A stretch of 64,000 nucleotides of DNA from Incurvaria masculella. Taxonomy: Eukaryota; Arthropoda; Insecta; Lepidoptera; Incurvariidae. The notes under the pieces were generated by a model. It searched no databases. It was not told the DNA's origin and saw only the letters and a list, made by a program, of their open reading frames with translations. The position numbers and the translations under genes are program-made. The DNA lies in NCBI GenBank assembly GCA_946894095.1, contig OX335643.1, positions 7,861,036-7,925,035 of the forward strand, written 5' to 3'. Shown here piece after piece: positions 54,062 to 64,000 of the stretch (position 1 is its first letter; each line of letters starts with the position of its first letter).

Positions 54062-54759
54062 TACCTATCGGTGACGGTTTCCAAGAAAATTAATTATTAA
54101 AGTGCACTAACTCTTCAACTGCCTATTTGAAAAATAGGTCAACCACGGAGCATTGACCCTACTGTGACCCACTTACTTACGCAAGACACAATTTATCGCC
54201 GCAGCGCCGCATGCGCAGACAGGTCCGCCTAGGACATTTGTTTTCGTTGTAAAAGCAATTAGTAGAGTAGCAGCTCTATGCGGGCATCGAACCTATGCAT
54301 CGGACACGAGCGAGTGCCGATCGTGCGGAAAAGGACGAAAAAATGGTTAGGTAGGTAGATCGACCAAGAATAGAGAAGCTCGATATGTACATACCTGCCT
54401 ACATTACAGCCGCGCCGCTATGGATTTGTTAGGCACGGGGCATCAAAGTGGGAACGAAACAATAGGTAGGTAAGTAGTATCTGGCCCCCCGCTACCCCGC
54501 GCCGGCGCCGCTCTAACGAAGTTCGCGCGCATTAATTAATTTGAATATTTAATTATTTCTAGGAAACCATTACCGATAGGTACATAGTTTCTTCGCAAAA
54601 GTTGTTGACAATACTGGGAAGAATGTATTGCATACATTTCTCAAAAATTAAAATGGAACAAAAAAAATTACATACCTACTTTCATAGCAAAAGTTGTTCT
54701 ATATCAGATACTGAATCAACCCTATAAGGCTTGTAGATTATTATAAACTCACCTTATAT

Positions 54760-56404
54760 GTTTAAATAAAAAAAGGAATAAAACACTTTTATAAGAGAAT
54801 AGTTACATCCATTTTAACTTAATTGTAATAAACTACATATATAACCTACTTAAAATATTTATCACAATATAGAATTTCTTAAACATTACAAGCACACAGC
54901 GGTTTAATACAAATCAAGCAACGGGAGAAAAAATAGCATGCTTACATAAAATAAAATATATTCAATCATTAAGGTAGGTCCTTACCTCTCAGAGCCATAC
55001 GAAATGTCTTGTAAATTTTAAATATAGCCAAATGAAAACATTTCAGAACTTCATGTTTTTAAGGTTTATAATGAAAAATTAGGCTCCACAAAAGAATTTG
55101 CTATTACAACAAAACAAATACAAATAGTTCTGGAAATGTTTTCATTTTTCAAATTTCAAATTATAACACAGCTAGATGAGGTACCCGGCTCCGCTCGGCC
55201 CAATGGATTGATGTCCAATTCAGGTCCATTTTGGACTGATGTCCAATTTATTCGTGGATAAAAAAATAGACCACAGGGCTGGTCCAGGGCAATATACGTA
55301 CATGTTTAGTCACAGAGTTACTGTTTTGTCTGTACCTATGGAGCTGTCACATTCTTAGTCGAGTCTATGCCAGCGCGCGGAAAAGAAATAATAATCGGAT
55401 ATATCCCGATTCTATATATAATATATATATATAAGAATAAGAATCGGGAAATAAATAATATTAATGAAATAAATAATAATAATTATTATTATATAATAAT
55501 ATTATATATATATAAATAATAAAAATAATAATAAAAAATAATAATAATGAAATAAAGATTTAACAGCAATTAACGCAAACAAATTTTCCGCATTTCCGTG
55601 TTCTGTGCCTCCGCCGCCGCTGCCGCTCAACATAGAGTACAATGGTATTGGGCGAAGTCGGATTTATTATTTATTGACTATTTGAGTTTGATTACTTTTT
55701 ATATTTTATCACAATATTTAATGCACATCGCCATCTAACGAAGTTTTGATTCGATATTTCGCCACTATAATGATATGGTCTATTTCGTACCAAAGGGATG
55801 TTGCTGAAATTTAAAGCTGGATGGAGGTAGCGGGCACGGAAAATAAAATGGTTCCGCCTTAGACTTAGGGGTGGAGTATCTATATGTAATGTATGTAATC
55901 TGTGACAGGAGACTACAAATACAAAATATTATTGCGATTCTTTGTACATAGTAAATAAAACAAATTTTACTTATCCCCTTATCGAACTGAGAGCAATGAG
56001 CTGCTAATACATCCATATGTCAGAATACATAAATAATATTATCAATAGTGGTCAGAGATATAAGAAAAGGTCAAGTCACACTTTCCCTTTTAGATGAACA
56101 TTCCTAAAAATGTTACCATATCAATGGTAATAGTGGTTAGATACAAACATAATAAAATCGTGGACTAATTTACAAGATCAAGCTTTCATGTGGACTGGAA
56201 CCATTATATCTGGAGATTTCAGTACATGAGACAAGTTCCAATATTTTTACAAATATAGAGAAGTGGTAACAATATTATTTGTGACTGATTTTGACAGATG
56301 TCGAACCGATTTGATATCTGTCATATGTGTTTAACATTATTTTGTATGGACCCACATTATTGCAATATTGACAAACTTTAATCTTCACATAAAATGTTTA
56401 TTAT
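54760..56404. other. Intergenic, AT-rich, with microsatellite
   Basis: 55415-55560 is low-complexity (AT)n/(AAT)n. 55175-55200 has a GAGGTACCCGGCTCCGCTCG repeat end like that near 37366. No gene seen. Confidence 0.45.
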
Positions 56405-56645
56405 AAAAACCGGCCAAGTGCGAGTCGGACTCGCACACGAAGGGTTCCGTCCCATCAAAAAAAAAAACAAAAAAAACACGTTTTTTGTATGGGAGCCCCC
56501 TTTAATTTTAATTATTTTTTAATCTTACCTATTTGTTGTTGTAGCGGCAAAATAAATACACACTCTGTGAAAATTTCAGCTGTCTACCTGTTACGGTTAC
56601 TGAGATACAGCCCTGTGACAGACGGACAGACGGACGGACGGACGG
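56405..56645 (+). repeat. Pan-lepidopteran 'GGTTCCGTACC' dispersed repeat, truncated
   Basis: CCGGCCAAGTGCGAGTCGGA, CGAAGGGTTCCGTCCC, TGTTACGGTTACTGAGATAC and (GACG)n. It breaks off at the adjoining SINE fragment. Confidence 0.75.
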
Positions 56646-56647
56646 AG

Positions 56648-56955
56648 CGTGGATTTGAACCCATAACCTTTGTCATGGAAGGCAAGTCAACGAGCCGCTC
56701 AAAACAGAACTTGCAGGCCTACAGGTTCCATACGTTTTTGCCTAGTCACCAGCCAATATCCAGGCACATGTTACGATAGACCAACGTGTCGTTGTTTGGA
56801 TAAGTGCATTCTGTCACAAATGCGAACTATTCCATTGTTTGGAATCCATGTTCCCCTACTAGGTGGTAGGATTAAACCCGCCCGGGTTGGTACCTTCACA
56901 CTGAAAGAAACTATAGTCGAAGCAGCAATGAAAAATTGTCCAACCATCCAGTTCA
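56648..56955. repeat. Two tRNA-SINE fragments in opposite orientation
   Basis: 56648-56702 is the tRNA-like head on the minus strand (GGATTTGAACCC B box). 56795-56955 is body on the plus strand (CCCTACTAGGTGGTAGGATT, CCCGCCCGGGTTGGTACC). Confidence 0.65.
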
Positions 56956-57359
56956 AGCCCGGCAAAGCCACTCGCTAAAGCCAAACCCCGATGCACGTCT
57001 CAACACAGTACCTGTGGGATGCGCCGGCGTGTAGTCTGTGTGGTGAAAATGTGTGTCGAAGAGAATTTCCTTGTCGCTACCTGCATTGTTGGTTATTTTA
57101 AGTACAATCAAGCATCGCAAACCGTGGCGATTATGGGTTCGGCCTAGGCAAGGCAGGCAAGTGCAAAGCCGCGCGACATGACTCGTGCGTCAACACCGGG
57201 CCGATTGAGCCCGACCGGCATTAGTTGGTTAAGAATCGGCAGGCCGCGCGGCCCCGTGTGCCGCCTAGCTGAACTCGCGCGGCACGGCTTGACTTGCTCG
57301 TCGACTTGGAACGTATTGGAAAAAAAAAGTTCCCTGGAGGATGCACAAACAGGGGGGTG

Positions 57360-58840
57360 TTAGAAGACGTGTATGTCGCTGCGCGGCGTCCGCTCGAGGT
57401 TGTCGTCCATCGTGAGGTACATGTTGAAGGAGAAGAACATGGCGACGGCGGAGAGGAAGTGCCACACGTCGTGCGCGTCGTAGAACTCGAGCAGCGTGCA
57501 CATCTGGTTGTACTGGCGCGACTGGGCACCAGTTAGCTGTGGACGACACAAATAAATTTTAACAGAGTACCTAGTTTGACTTCTTACCTAAATTAGCGTT
57601 ACCGCCAAATGGATAGACTAGCGTTTTTAAATGCATGGAGAATTGAAAGCAGTGGGCGTTAGGCGAACTAACATTTGCGAGTTTGCTGTTGTGAGAGTTT
57701 GGGGGCAACATCAACGATAAAGTATGGATAATATTCTTGTATGAGATTCTGACAAACAAACGTGGAACCAAATAATGCTTAACTTCAAGGTGTTTAACTC
57801 AAAATTCGCATTTGAAAGGATGCGATATTGTGCATATATCCTTTTACTACTTGGTCTATGGCGGAAAAAAAAAACCTAATTAAACCCTACCTAACCTGGT
57901 ACCAGTGAACACGCACGACGCTCATTGTCGCTGACTGGTTCTGGCTGCTGTGAGAGTATGAGATCATGAGAGGCGTACACCATATGTCGCTCCTAACATA
58001 GTACAACTAGTGCAAACTCGACGGACCAGGGGCGCCATCTGTCGACACTCACCGCCCAGCTGGTGCTCTGCTGCAGGAAGAAGTACGCGGACGTGTACCA
58101 GGTGGCATGCGTGAGCAGGACGAAGAGCCACGAGTGCGCGCGGAGCCGCTCGCCGCACAGCAGCTTCATGGCGATGTAGAAGTTGGTGTAGAGGAACAGG
58201 TTGCCCATGAGCACCGTGAGCAGGTGCGAGGCGAAGTCGCGCTGGTGCTGGTACATGCTGCGGACACAAAGCATAGGCTTAGAACGTAAAGACACAGACG
58301 GACTTACTAATAAACATTTCTGAATCCACTGCTTATCCGCGGCACACTTATACCAGACATAAATATGTTATAAGATTCATTACTAAAAATCTCGGAGTAG
58401 AGAAGGAATATTTTTTAATTTCATTTATTTCAAGTTTTAGGTAGTCAAACTACACCAAGTTACGTCACAAAGATCCGTGGATTCGATCAACCCAATAAAG
58501 AAGAACCCGCAAAGAAACTTCACGGGTTTACATAACAAATTTTTTCATCCACAATTATAAAATACACACTTAGATCTAAATGCTACTGCCAAACAATTCC
58601 TTGGTAGAACAGATTAGGGCATAGAACAAAGAACAATAGAAACAGCAACCCTCAGTTTAAATTACTTACAACTAACGAAGTTACTAATGCAATAATATAA
58701 ATGAATGTAATTTATAGCATTACAAGTATTCTCTGGTGTTGATCGCTACACTAATAGGACCGCGACAGCTAAAAATTAATAAGACTCACCGTGCGTGCAG
58801 GAGAGTCGTGCTCCACGCCACTGACGCACCGATCCCCGAA
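57360..58840 (-). CDS. sid-1: SID-1/SIDT family transmembrane protein, C-terminal exons
   Basis: Three consecutive exons, 58840-58790, 58257-58053 and 57536-57360 (stop), join in phase to 108 whole codons. The family comprises multipass membrane proteins implicated in dsRNA uptake (worm SID-1) and cholesterol/lysosomal functions (vertebrate SIDT). The signature C-terminus is clear: RDFASHLL, NLFLYTNFYIAMKLLCGERL, then TSWALTGAQSRQYNQMCTLL, HDVWHFLSAVAMFFSFNMY and the end DDNLERTPRSDIHVF. Hydrophobic stretches form about four membrane spans. The first exon (VAWSTTLLHAR) aligns with the conserved W-S membrane segment just upstream. 5' exons lie beyond the window because a BEL/Pao element fills the preceding intron. 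Confidence 0.88.
57568..57680 (+). repeat. Half copy of the 343-bp MITE
   Basis: TTACCTAAATTAGCGTTACC and GGGCGTTAGGCGAACTAACA match 53468-53570. Intronic in the SID-1 gene. Confidence 0.55.
58410..58580 (+). repeat. Dispersed repeat, copy 2 (first copy 20655-20830)
   Basis: AGTTACGTCACAAAGATCCG, GGATTCGATCAACCCAATAA and AAGAAGAACCCGC. In the SID-1 intron. Confidence 0.55.
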
Positions 58841-58889
58841 CTAAGCACACACCCCTTATATGGCCATACAAAAGACGCGCGATAGAACA

Positions 58890-59232
58890 AGTGTAGGTAC
58901 TCAGCTTTGCTTTGGCGACTTCCTGCAGCGTCAGGCTACAGTGGACTCCACGGCCGCGTCCGCTCGTCCCGAAGATCCTCCTCGAAGTCCCACCCGCGAT
59001 ACGCCGAGAATGTCGTCACAGCCCCGAAGAGACTGCGGTAACGGCACCGAGCCTCGTGTCGCTCGCACAAGATGGCTTCCCCGTACCCAAACTAGTCGCA
59101 CGCGTCGCGTTGGCTATCCAGCGACCTCCGAGCCGTGCTTCCGCCGTCAGATAGATCGAACGACTGAAAGGCTGTCTCGCATGAAGCGCGAGCCAAGTCT
59201 GTGGCTGTGTTCGGGCCGATGAATTCCGAACA
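58890..59232 (-). repeat. 3' LTR of the BEL/Pao element
   Basis: On the minus strand it starts TGTTCGGAATTC at 59232, immediately after a polypurine tract (GGGCGGGGGGA). The distal border near 58890 is a guess (…CTACA). It encodes nothing. Confidence 0.55.
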
Positions 59233-59266
59233 TCCCCCCGCCCGACGGCCAGGTACACCCTGTCCG

Positions 59267-62200
59267 TCAATAAATGGGCAACCGAGAGAGGGTAGCCACT
59301 GCCCGCCGGAGGACCGAATTACCCACATGAACCTCAGTGACTCGAGGAGTTCCATCGGCTCCCAACGTGAGGCTCACAATTCGGCCAAGCCTGCAATGCA
59401 AAGGCGGCAGGTTGGGCTCCTTGACCAGTACCAGGTCCCCAACCTTGGGTGGATCTTGTTTATCCGTCCATTTCCAGCGTTGCTGCAAAGTGTGCAGGTA
59501 GTCAAGAGACCATCGATGCCAGAAGTTCTGGGACATCTGCTGCAGCATTTGAAACCGAAGCAAACGCGAGGGTTGAGTTGAGTTGAGTGAGAGTATACTC
59601 AGGGACCGCATTCAGCGGCTGGCCAATAAAAAAATGGCCCGGGGTCAGGGCCTCCAGATCGGTAGGATCGGAAGTTATCGGACAGAGGGGCCGTAAATTG
59701 AGGACTGCCTCAATCTTACAGAAGACGGTATGCAGCTCCTCATAGGTGAGCACCGTTTCCCCGATAACCCTGCGAAGGTGGACCTTCGCGGACTTGACCA
59801 CCGCTTCGAAAATGCCTCCCCAGTGCGGACAGTTGGGCGGATCAAAACGCCAAGTGATTCCGCGCTGGGCGAAGACTTCGCCAAAAGAGCCTTGATTGGC
59901 TCTCAGAAACCCGTCCACCTCTGCTAGGTATCGCGAAGCGCCCCGAAAGTTTGTTCCGCAGTCCGACCGAATAAGGGACGGTAAACCGCGCCGAGAAACA
60001 AACCTAGAGAGGGTGGCCACAAAAGCCTCCGTACTCAGAGATGAGACCAACTCCAAGTGAACGGCTTTCGTCGACAAGCACACAAAGACGCACAGCCAAG
60101 CCTTCACAACCTTAGCGTTGCGAAGCTGCGACGTCTTGACGAGGAAGGGTCCCGCAAAATCCGTGCCTACGGAGGTGAAGGGCCGGGACTCGTTCACGCG
60201 ATCTGCTGGGAGATCGCCCATTTGGGGCTGCATCGTTGCAGCCTTCAGCCGGTAACAGGACATGCAGCGAAATAGGACGCTCCGAATAGCACGTCTGGCG
60301 GATAAGATCCAGAATTCACGTTGCAATGTGGCTAGTAGGGCGTTGCAGCCAACGTGAGCATTCTTGACGTGCCGATCTGTGATCAACAGGTCCACCAAAT
60401 TTCCACCCTTAGGAAGCATCAACGGATGCCGAACTCCGTATGCTAGGTTGGCGTTCCGAAGTCGTCCGCCGACACGAAGCAGACCGGAGTCGTCGAGGAA
60501 GGGGTTGAGGCGGGCGACAGCTCCCTTGAGCCGTCCGCGCGCACCCTTCAGAACGTTGATCTCCGCCTTGAATCGTTCAGCCTGTACGACGCGGACCCAG
60601 TGGAGCAGGGCTCGATGGCGCTCCTCCGGAGACAAAACCGGATTCAAGTTCTTGCGCGACGGATTCCTGCAGTTATCTGCAAACCGACGAATCCAACCAG
60701 TCACGCCAAGCAACTTGTCGAGAGCGCTGTACCGATCAAACAAAAAACCCGGCTCCACCAAGGGCATCCGCTCGATCGCCAGGGCCCGGAGGCCCGGGAG
60801 GTGCTCGCTCAGCACGGATGGTCCTTGGGGCCAGGAGGCGTCTGGTTGCCTCAACCAGTCTGGTCCCCACCACAGTGAGTGGTTCAGAAGGACAAGAGCG
60901 TCACAACCGCGAGAAGCGCAGTCGGCAGGGTTCAGCTGGCCTGGAACATGTCTCCAAATCAACGTGGCGACTGAACTCTGTATGGCCGAAATCCGATTGG
61001 CGACAAATACTTCCAGAGCGTGGACTGGCGTCTTCAGCCAAGCGAGAACTATCTGACTGTCGGTCCAGGCGTAGATGTCGTCCACCTGAATCTTCTGCCC
61101 CAAAGTGGCAGCCAAATGGTTCAACAGGCGAGTCAAGAGAGCAGCACCACACAACTCCAACTTAGGTATGGTAAGCCGCGTCCGAAGGGGTGCAACCTTG
61201 CTCTTTGCCAAAACAAGTTGGAGCGAACAAGCTCCATCTGAACTGAGAACGGCTGCATAACCGTTCTTGGATGCGTCACAGAAACCGTGCAGGGTGATCC
61301 TGAACTTGCGCGGTGGAAGCATGCATCTTGGTAAATGTTGTTGACTTGCGGGAGCGACGACACGAAAGTTTTCCACTCTCGTAACCGCTCTCCCGAGAGA
61401 GGTTCGTCCCAGTGGACTCCCGCAGTCCAAAGCTTCTGCAAGAAGCATTTCGACCAAAACAGTACAGGGCTGATCCACCCCGTCGGATCAAACGTCCGGG
61501 CCACTGCGGACAACACGAGGCGTTTGGTCCAAATCTGAACTTGGGGCAGGTCAACCCGATAGGAGAACGCATCCTGGACTGGGAGGTACTGAACCCCCAG
61601 AACGGAGACTTGATGCGGATTCTCTGGGTCCTCGAATAAGAGCGGATCCTGCTGGCGCTCCTCAGGAAGTCCGGAGAGGAGTGCTGGAGAATTGGACATC
61701 CATTTTCTCAGCTCGTAACCAGCCGACGACAGGATCCCTATGAGCTCATTTCGGAGGACCAACGCCTCCTCAATGGTGGAGGCACCTGTGCAGACGTCGT
61801 CCACGTAGACATCTTGCTCCAGCACCGCAGCGCCCCGCGGGAAATCAAGACGTTCCCGCTTTGCCAGCTCCAGCAACGATCGTATAGCGATATACGGGCT
61901 GGAGCGCAAGCCATAGGTTTTGGTCTTGAGCTCATAGACCACCATGGGGTCCTCAGGACTCTCACGCCAAAGGATCAGCTGATAGCGCCTGTCATCCGCG
62001 TGGATAACGGTCTGCCGGAACATCATTCGGATGTCGGCCACAAAGACCACCTGATGGCGCCGAAAGCTCGTGAGGAGATCCGAGATATCCTGATGCAACT
62101 TGGGCCCGGAATGGAGGCACTGGTTCAGCGACACTCCATTCGATGTGGGAGCTGAGCCGTCAAATACGACCCGGATCTTCCCGGTCAGAGGCTTCACTAC

Positions 62201-63136
62201 CGCATGGTGAGGTAGGAAATAGTGTTCGGAGCTACGCCAATCCACCTTGGAGACCGACATGTGCCCCAGGTCTTCATATTCCCGCATGAAGTCGACGTAC
62301 TTGCGGTGGAGCGCAGGGTCTCTCCTGCAGCGGCGCTCCATTGAGATCAGCCGCTTCTCGGCCAGCTGCCGCGACTCACCCAGTGCGGGCCTTCCCGCCA
62401 GAAATGGCAACCGTGTAAAGAATCGGCCTGTGTAGAGCCTCCCCGTATTGTTCTCATAGAACGAATCACACTCGGCATGCTCCGGACTAACGCGAGGTGC
62501 TGAAGGCGGTTCCTCAATCTCCCAGAACCGCTGGACGCTTTCCGTAAGGGAAAGCCCAATGTCCCGAACAGGTAGTGTCGTCTGACCCTCGGGTTCAGGA
62601 CGGGCACTGCCCATCACTAAGTGTCCCAGTTTCGTTGGGACGGCAACTAAGCCCTGATGCTGCAGAACGCGCGCGTTGTCCAGCAACAGCGCCACCAAGT
62701 CCGCACCAATCAATAGATCCACATGCCCCGAGACATGATAATCAGGATCGGCCAGTGTAAGGCCCTCAGTCAGCAAAGTCACCCCTCGCGCTAAATTGCC
62801 GTGAGGGTGCTTACCCAAAATGTCATCCAAGACGACCGCTGACGTAAAAAAGGTCCGCTTGGACGACGGCGACCTAGAGAAGGAGATCCTGACGGAACCA
62901 GTCTGCTTCTCAACCTTGGTCCTGCCGACGCCCCTTATCTCCCCCTCCATCGGGTCTATGTGTAGACCCAGCCTGTCCACCAGCCACGACGAAACAATGC
63001 TTCCCTGGGCACAAGAATCCACAAGAGCGCGAACTACCTGGTAGTCGCCTCTCGGACCCCAGACACAAACTGTTGCAGTAGGAAGAAGCACCGTTAACGG
63101 TCGCACCGAGGACGTTAGCAGGGAGTAGGTGAGTGG
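59267..63136 (-). pseudogene. BEL/Pao pol: protease, RT, RNase H, integrase (frameshifted)
   Basis: 63136 to ~61320 carries an aspartic-protease-like start (ALVDSCAQGS), then BEL reverse transcriptase blocks (GKIRVVFDGSAP, QVVFVADIRMMFRQ, catalytic YVDDV). The frame changes near 61320 and continues with the RNase H region (GFCDASKNGYAAVLSS), a zinc-binding HHCC-like region and the integrase core (SDCGTNFRG, PNCPHWGGIFEAVVKS). A second frame change at ~59580, within a GTTGA pentamer repeat, is followed by the C-terminal tail (WHRWSLDYLHTLQQR, KVGDLVLVKEPNLPP) ending at 59267. Each block is well preserved, so the breaks look recent. Confidence 0.88.
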
Positions 63137-64000
63137 TCATTGGGGGTAGGGGCGCGCCGTCGCCCCACCGATGGCGTCGAACCGTTCATCGGTCCACCTC
63201 GGGCGGCGGGCCTGAATACACCCAGCTAGCTGGGTCGAGGGGGCCGGTCCGTCGCGGGAATAGCGAGAAGCGCGTGGTCCGACACGGGGCCACTCCATGG
63301 TAGGAGGCGAGAACTCCCGATGCGGGGAGGCGATTGGCGCCGCCCTCCCCGGTTCTCTCCGTGTCGCCATGTAGGACCCTCGGACGTCCTGGGACTCTCC
63401 CTTTGTATGAGGACCCCCGCCCCTGGGCTGGGGGGACCTCCTGCCGGCACGCTCCGAAGGAAGCACATTCCGGTCCTCCCGCCTTGGAGGGGAGCGAGTA
63501 CCCGAGCCTTCCCCCTGTAAGGAAGGCACTCGACCTCCCTGTCCGGAACCCCCGCCCCCGGGGGACCCGCCAGACACCGAGGTGTGGCCACCCCGGGTGC
63601 ACAGGAGAGGGTGGTGTGTGCCCGAGCAGTCGGAGCAACGCCTCGGCTCTGCTGGGCACTCCCGCATAAAATGGGGGCCCAGGCACGTAAAGCACCAGCC
63701 CCTCTGCTGTGCTAGACCGCGCCGAGCGTGAGCCGGCTTCTGCCGGAACTTGGGACAGCTCGGCAGAGAGTGCGCCTCGTCCCTGCACAGAGCGCATGTC
63801 TGCGCCTGAGCGACCGCGCCCACACGACGAGGCCCTGTCCCCGAGGGTTTGGCCGTGAGCTTGGGCGGTCTCGGAGCCGACGGTGCGGAATTGTCCGATC
63901 GTCGGCACTCGTCCTCCAAAAAGCGTTGGAGGTCGCTGAACAGCGGCAGGTGCGATGAGTCGTCCCCTCCGTGCTCCCTCTCGAACCGCACTCTCACGTC
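63137..64000 (-). CDS. BEL/Pao gag, C-terminal part with zinc knuckles (partial)
   Basis: Open from the right edge to a TGA at 63139-63137. It has three cysteine clusters of BEL type (CALCRDEAHSLPSC, CFTCLGPHFMREC, CSDCSGTHHPLLC) and a long Gly/Pro/Arg/Ser-rich tail. The TGA is in the same frame as the downstream pol, so only this stop separates the two; BEL elements usually have one continuous gag-pol frame. Confidence 0.8.
   Translation of the reverse strand, partial: DVRVRFEREHGGDDSSHLPLFSDLQRFLEDECRRSDNSAPSAPRPPKLTAKPSGTGPRRVGAVAQAQTCALCRDEAHSLPSCPKFRQKPAHARRGLAQQRGWCFTCLGPHFMRECPAEPRRCSDCSGTHHPLLCTRGGHTSVSGGSPGGGGSGQGGRVPSLQGEGSGTRSPPRREDRNVLPSERAGRRSPQPRGGGPHTKGESQDVRGSYMATRREPGRAAPIASPHREFSPPTMEWPRVGPRASRYSRDGPAPSTQLAGCIQARRPRWTDERFDAIGGATARPYPQ

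Larger units (their letters stand above)
53393..54759. mobile_element. Long-arm foldback element, copy 2, with two nested MITEs
   Basis: Same arms as 39111-40038 (TATATAAGGTGAGTTTATAT at the left; ATAAACTCACCTTATAT at the right). The ~400-bp GC-rich core is in opposite orientation: its start (GGTCAACCACGGAGCATTGA) is the reverse complement of the core end of copy 1. The left arm is interrupted by MITEs at 53450-53792 and 53920-54061; taking both out restores an arm colinear with copy 1. Confidence 0.85.
59233..64000 (-). mobile_element. BEL/Pao LTR retrotransposon, internal part, degenerate
   Basis: Gag with zinc knuckles, then protease, reverse transcriptase, RNase H and integrase in BEL/Pao order on the minus strand. 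It runs off the right edge, so the 5' LTR is outside. It shares orientation with the SID-1 gene and sits in its intron. One in-frame stop and two frameshifts mark it as inactive, or at best non-autonomous. Confidence 0.9.

Noticed and set aside
60364..61056. 230-residue plus-strand ORF in the BEL element
   Set aside because: Antisense shadow of the GC-rich integrase/RNase H region.

Overview
This is intron-rich, repeat-dense eukaryotic nuclear DNA, almost certainly from a moth or butterfly. Host exons have canonical GT/AG borders. The intervening DNA is packed with tRNA-derived SINEs, I-, CR1- and jockey-like non-LTR retrotransposons, a BEL/Pao LTR element, a P-element/THAP9-like relic, and MITEs with hallmarks of the mariner, hAT and piggyBac superfamilies. 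Identifications rest on motif recognition by eye; no database search was possible.

Layout: 1-972 is the minus-strand end of an unrecognised protein-coding exon. 1.0-2.4 kb holds dispersed repeats. 2.46-13.3 kb holds two consecutive, apparently intact non-LTR retrotransposons with RNase H (I-clade type), both on the plus strand; the first is bracketed by a 13-bp target-site duplication. 15.26-21.40 kb is a five-coding-exon gene for a DUF4706/C1orf198-like protein. 21.4-26.0 kb is intergenic and MITE-rich. 32.19-26.19 kb (minus) is a complete five-exon DJ-1/PARK7 homologue. 33.6-34.5 kb is a truncated CR1-type reverse transcriptase. 38.0-43.2 kb is a broken THAP/P-transposase gene, its intron filled by a long-arm foldback element, with a 5'-truncated jockey-like element directly behind it. 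45.88-50.15 kb is a five-exon C2H2 zinc-finger gene. 51.1-51.4 kb is a minisatellite. 53.4-54.8 kb is a second foldback copy carrying two nested MITEs. 58.84-57.36 kb (minus) is the 3' end of a SID-1/SIDT family gene, and 58.9-64.0 kb is a degenerate BEL/Pao element inserted just upstream of the last visible SID-1 splice acceptor.

The four recognised host genes are unrelated housekeeping, regulatory and membrane genes; nothing suggests an operon or a joint pathway. The best leads are the foldback family with its nested MITEs, the BEL insertion beside the SID-1 splice site, the THAP/P-element relic lacking its catalytic core, and the uncharacterised ORFs at 1-972 and 17467-17697. I found no convincing wholly new multi-gene system.
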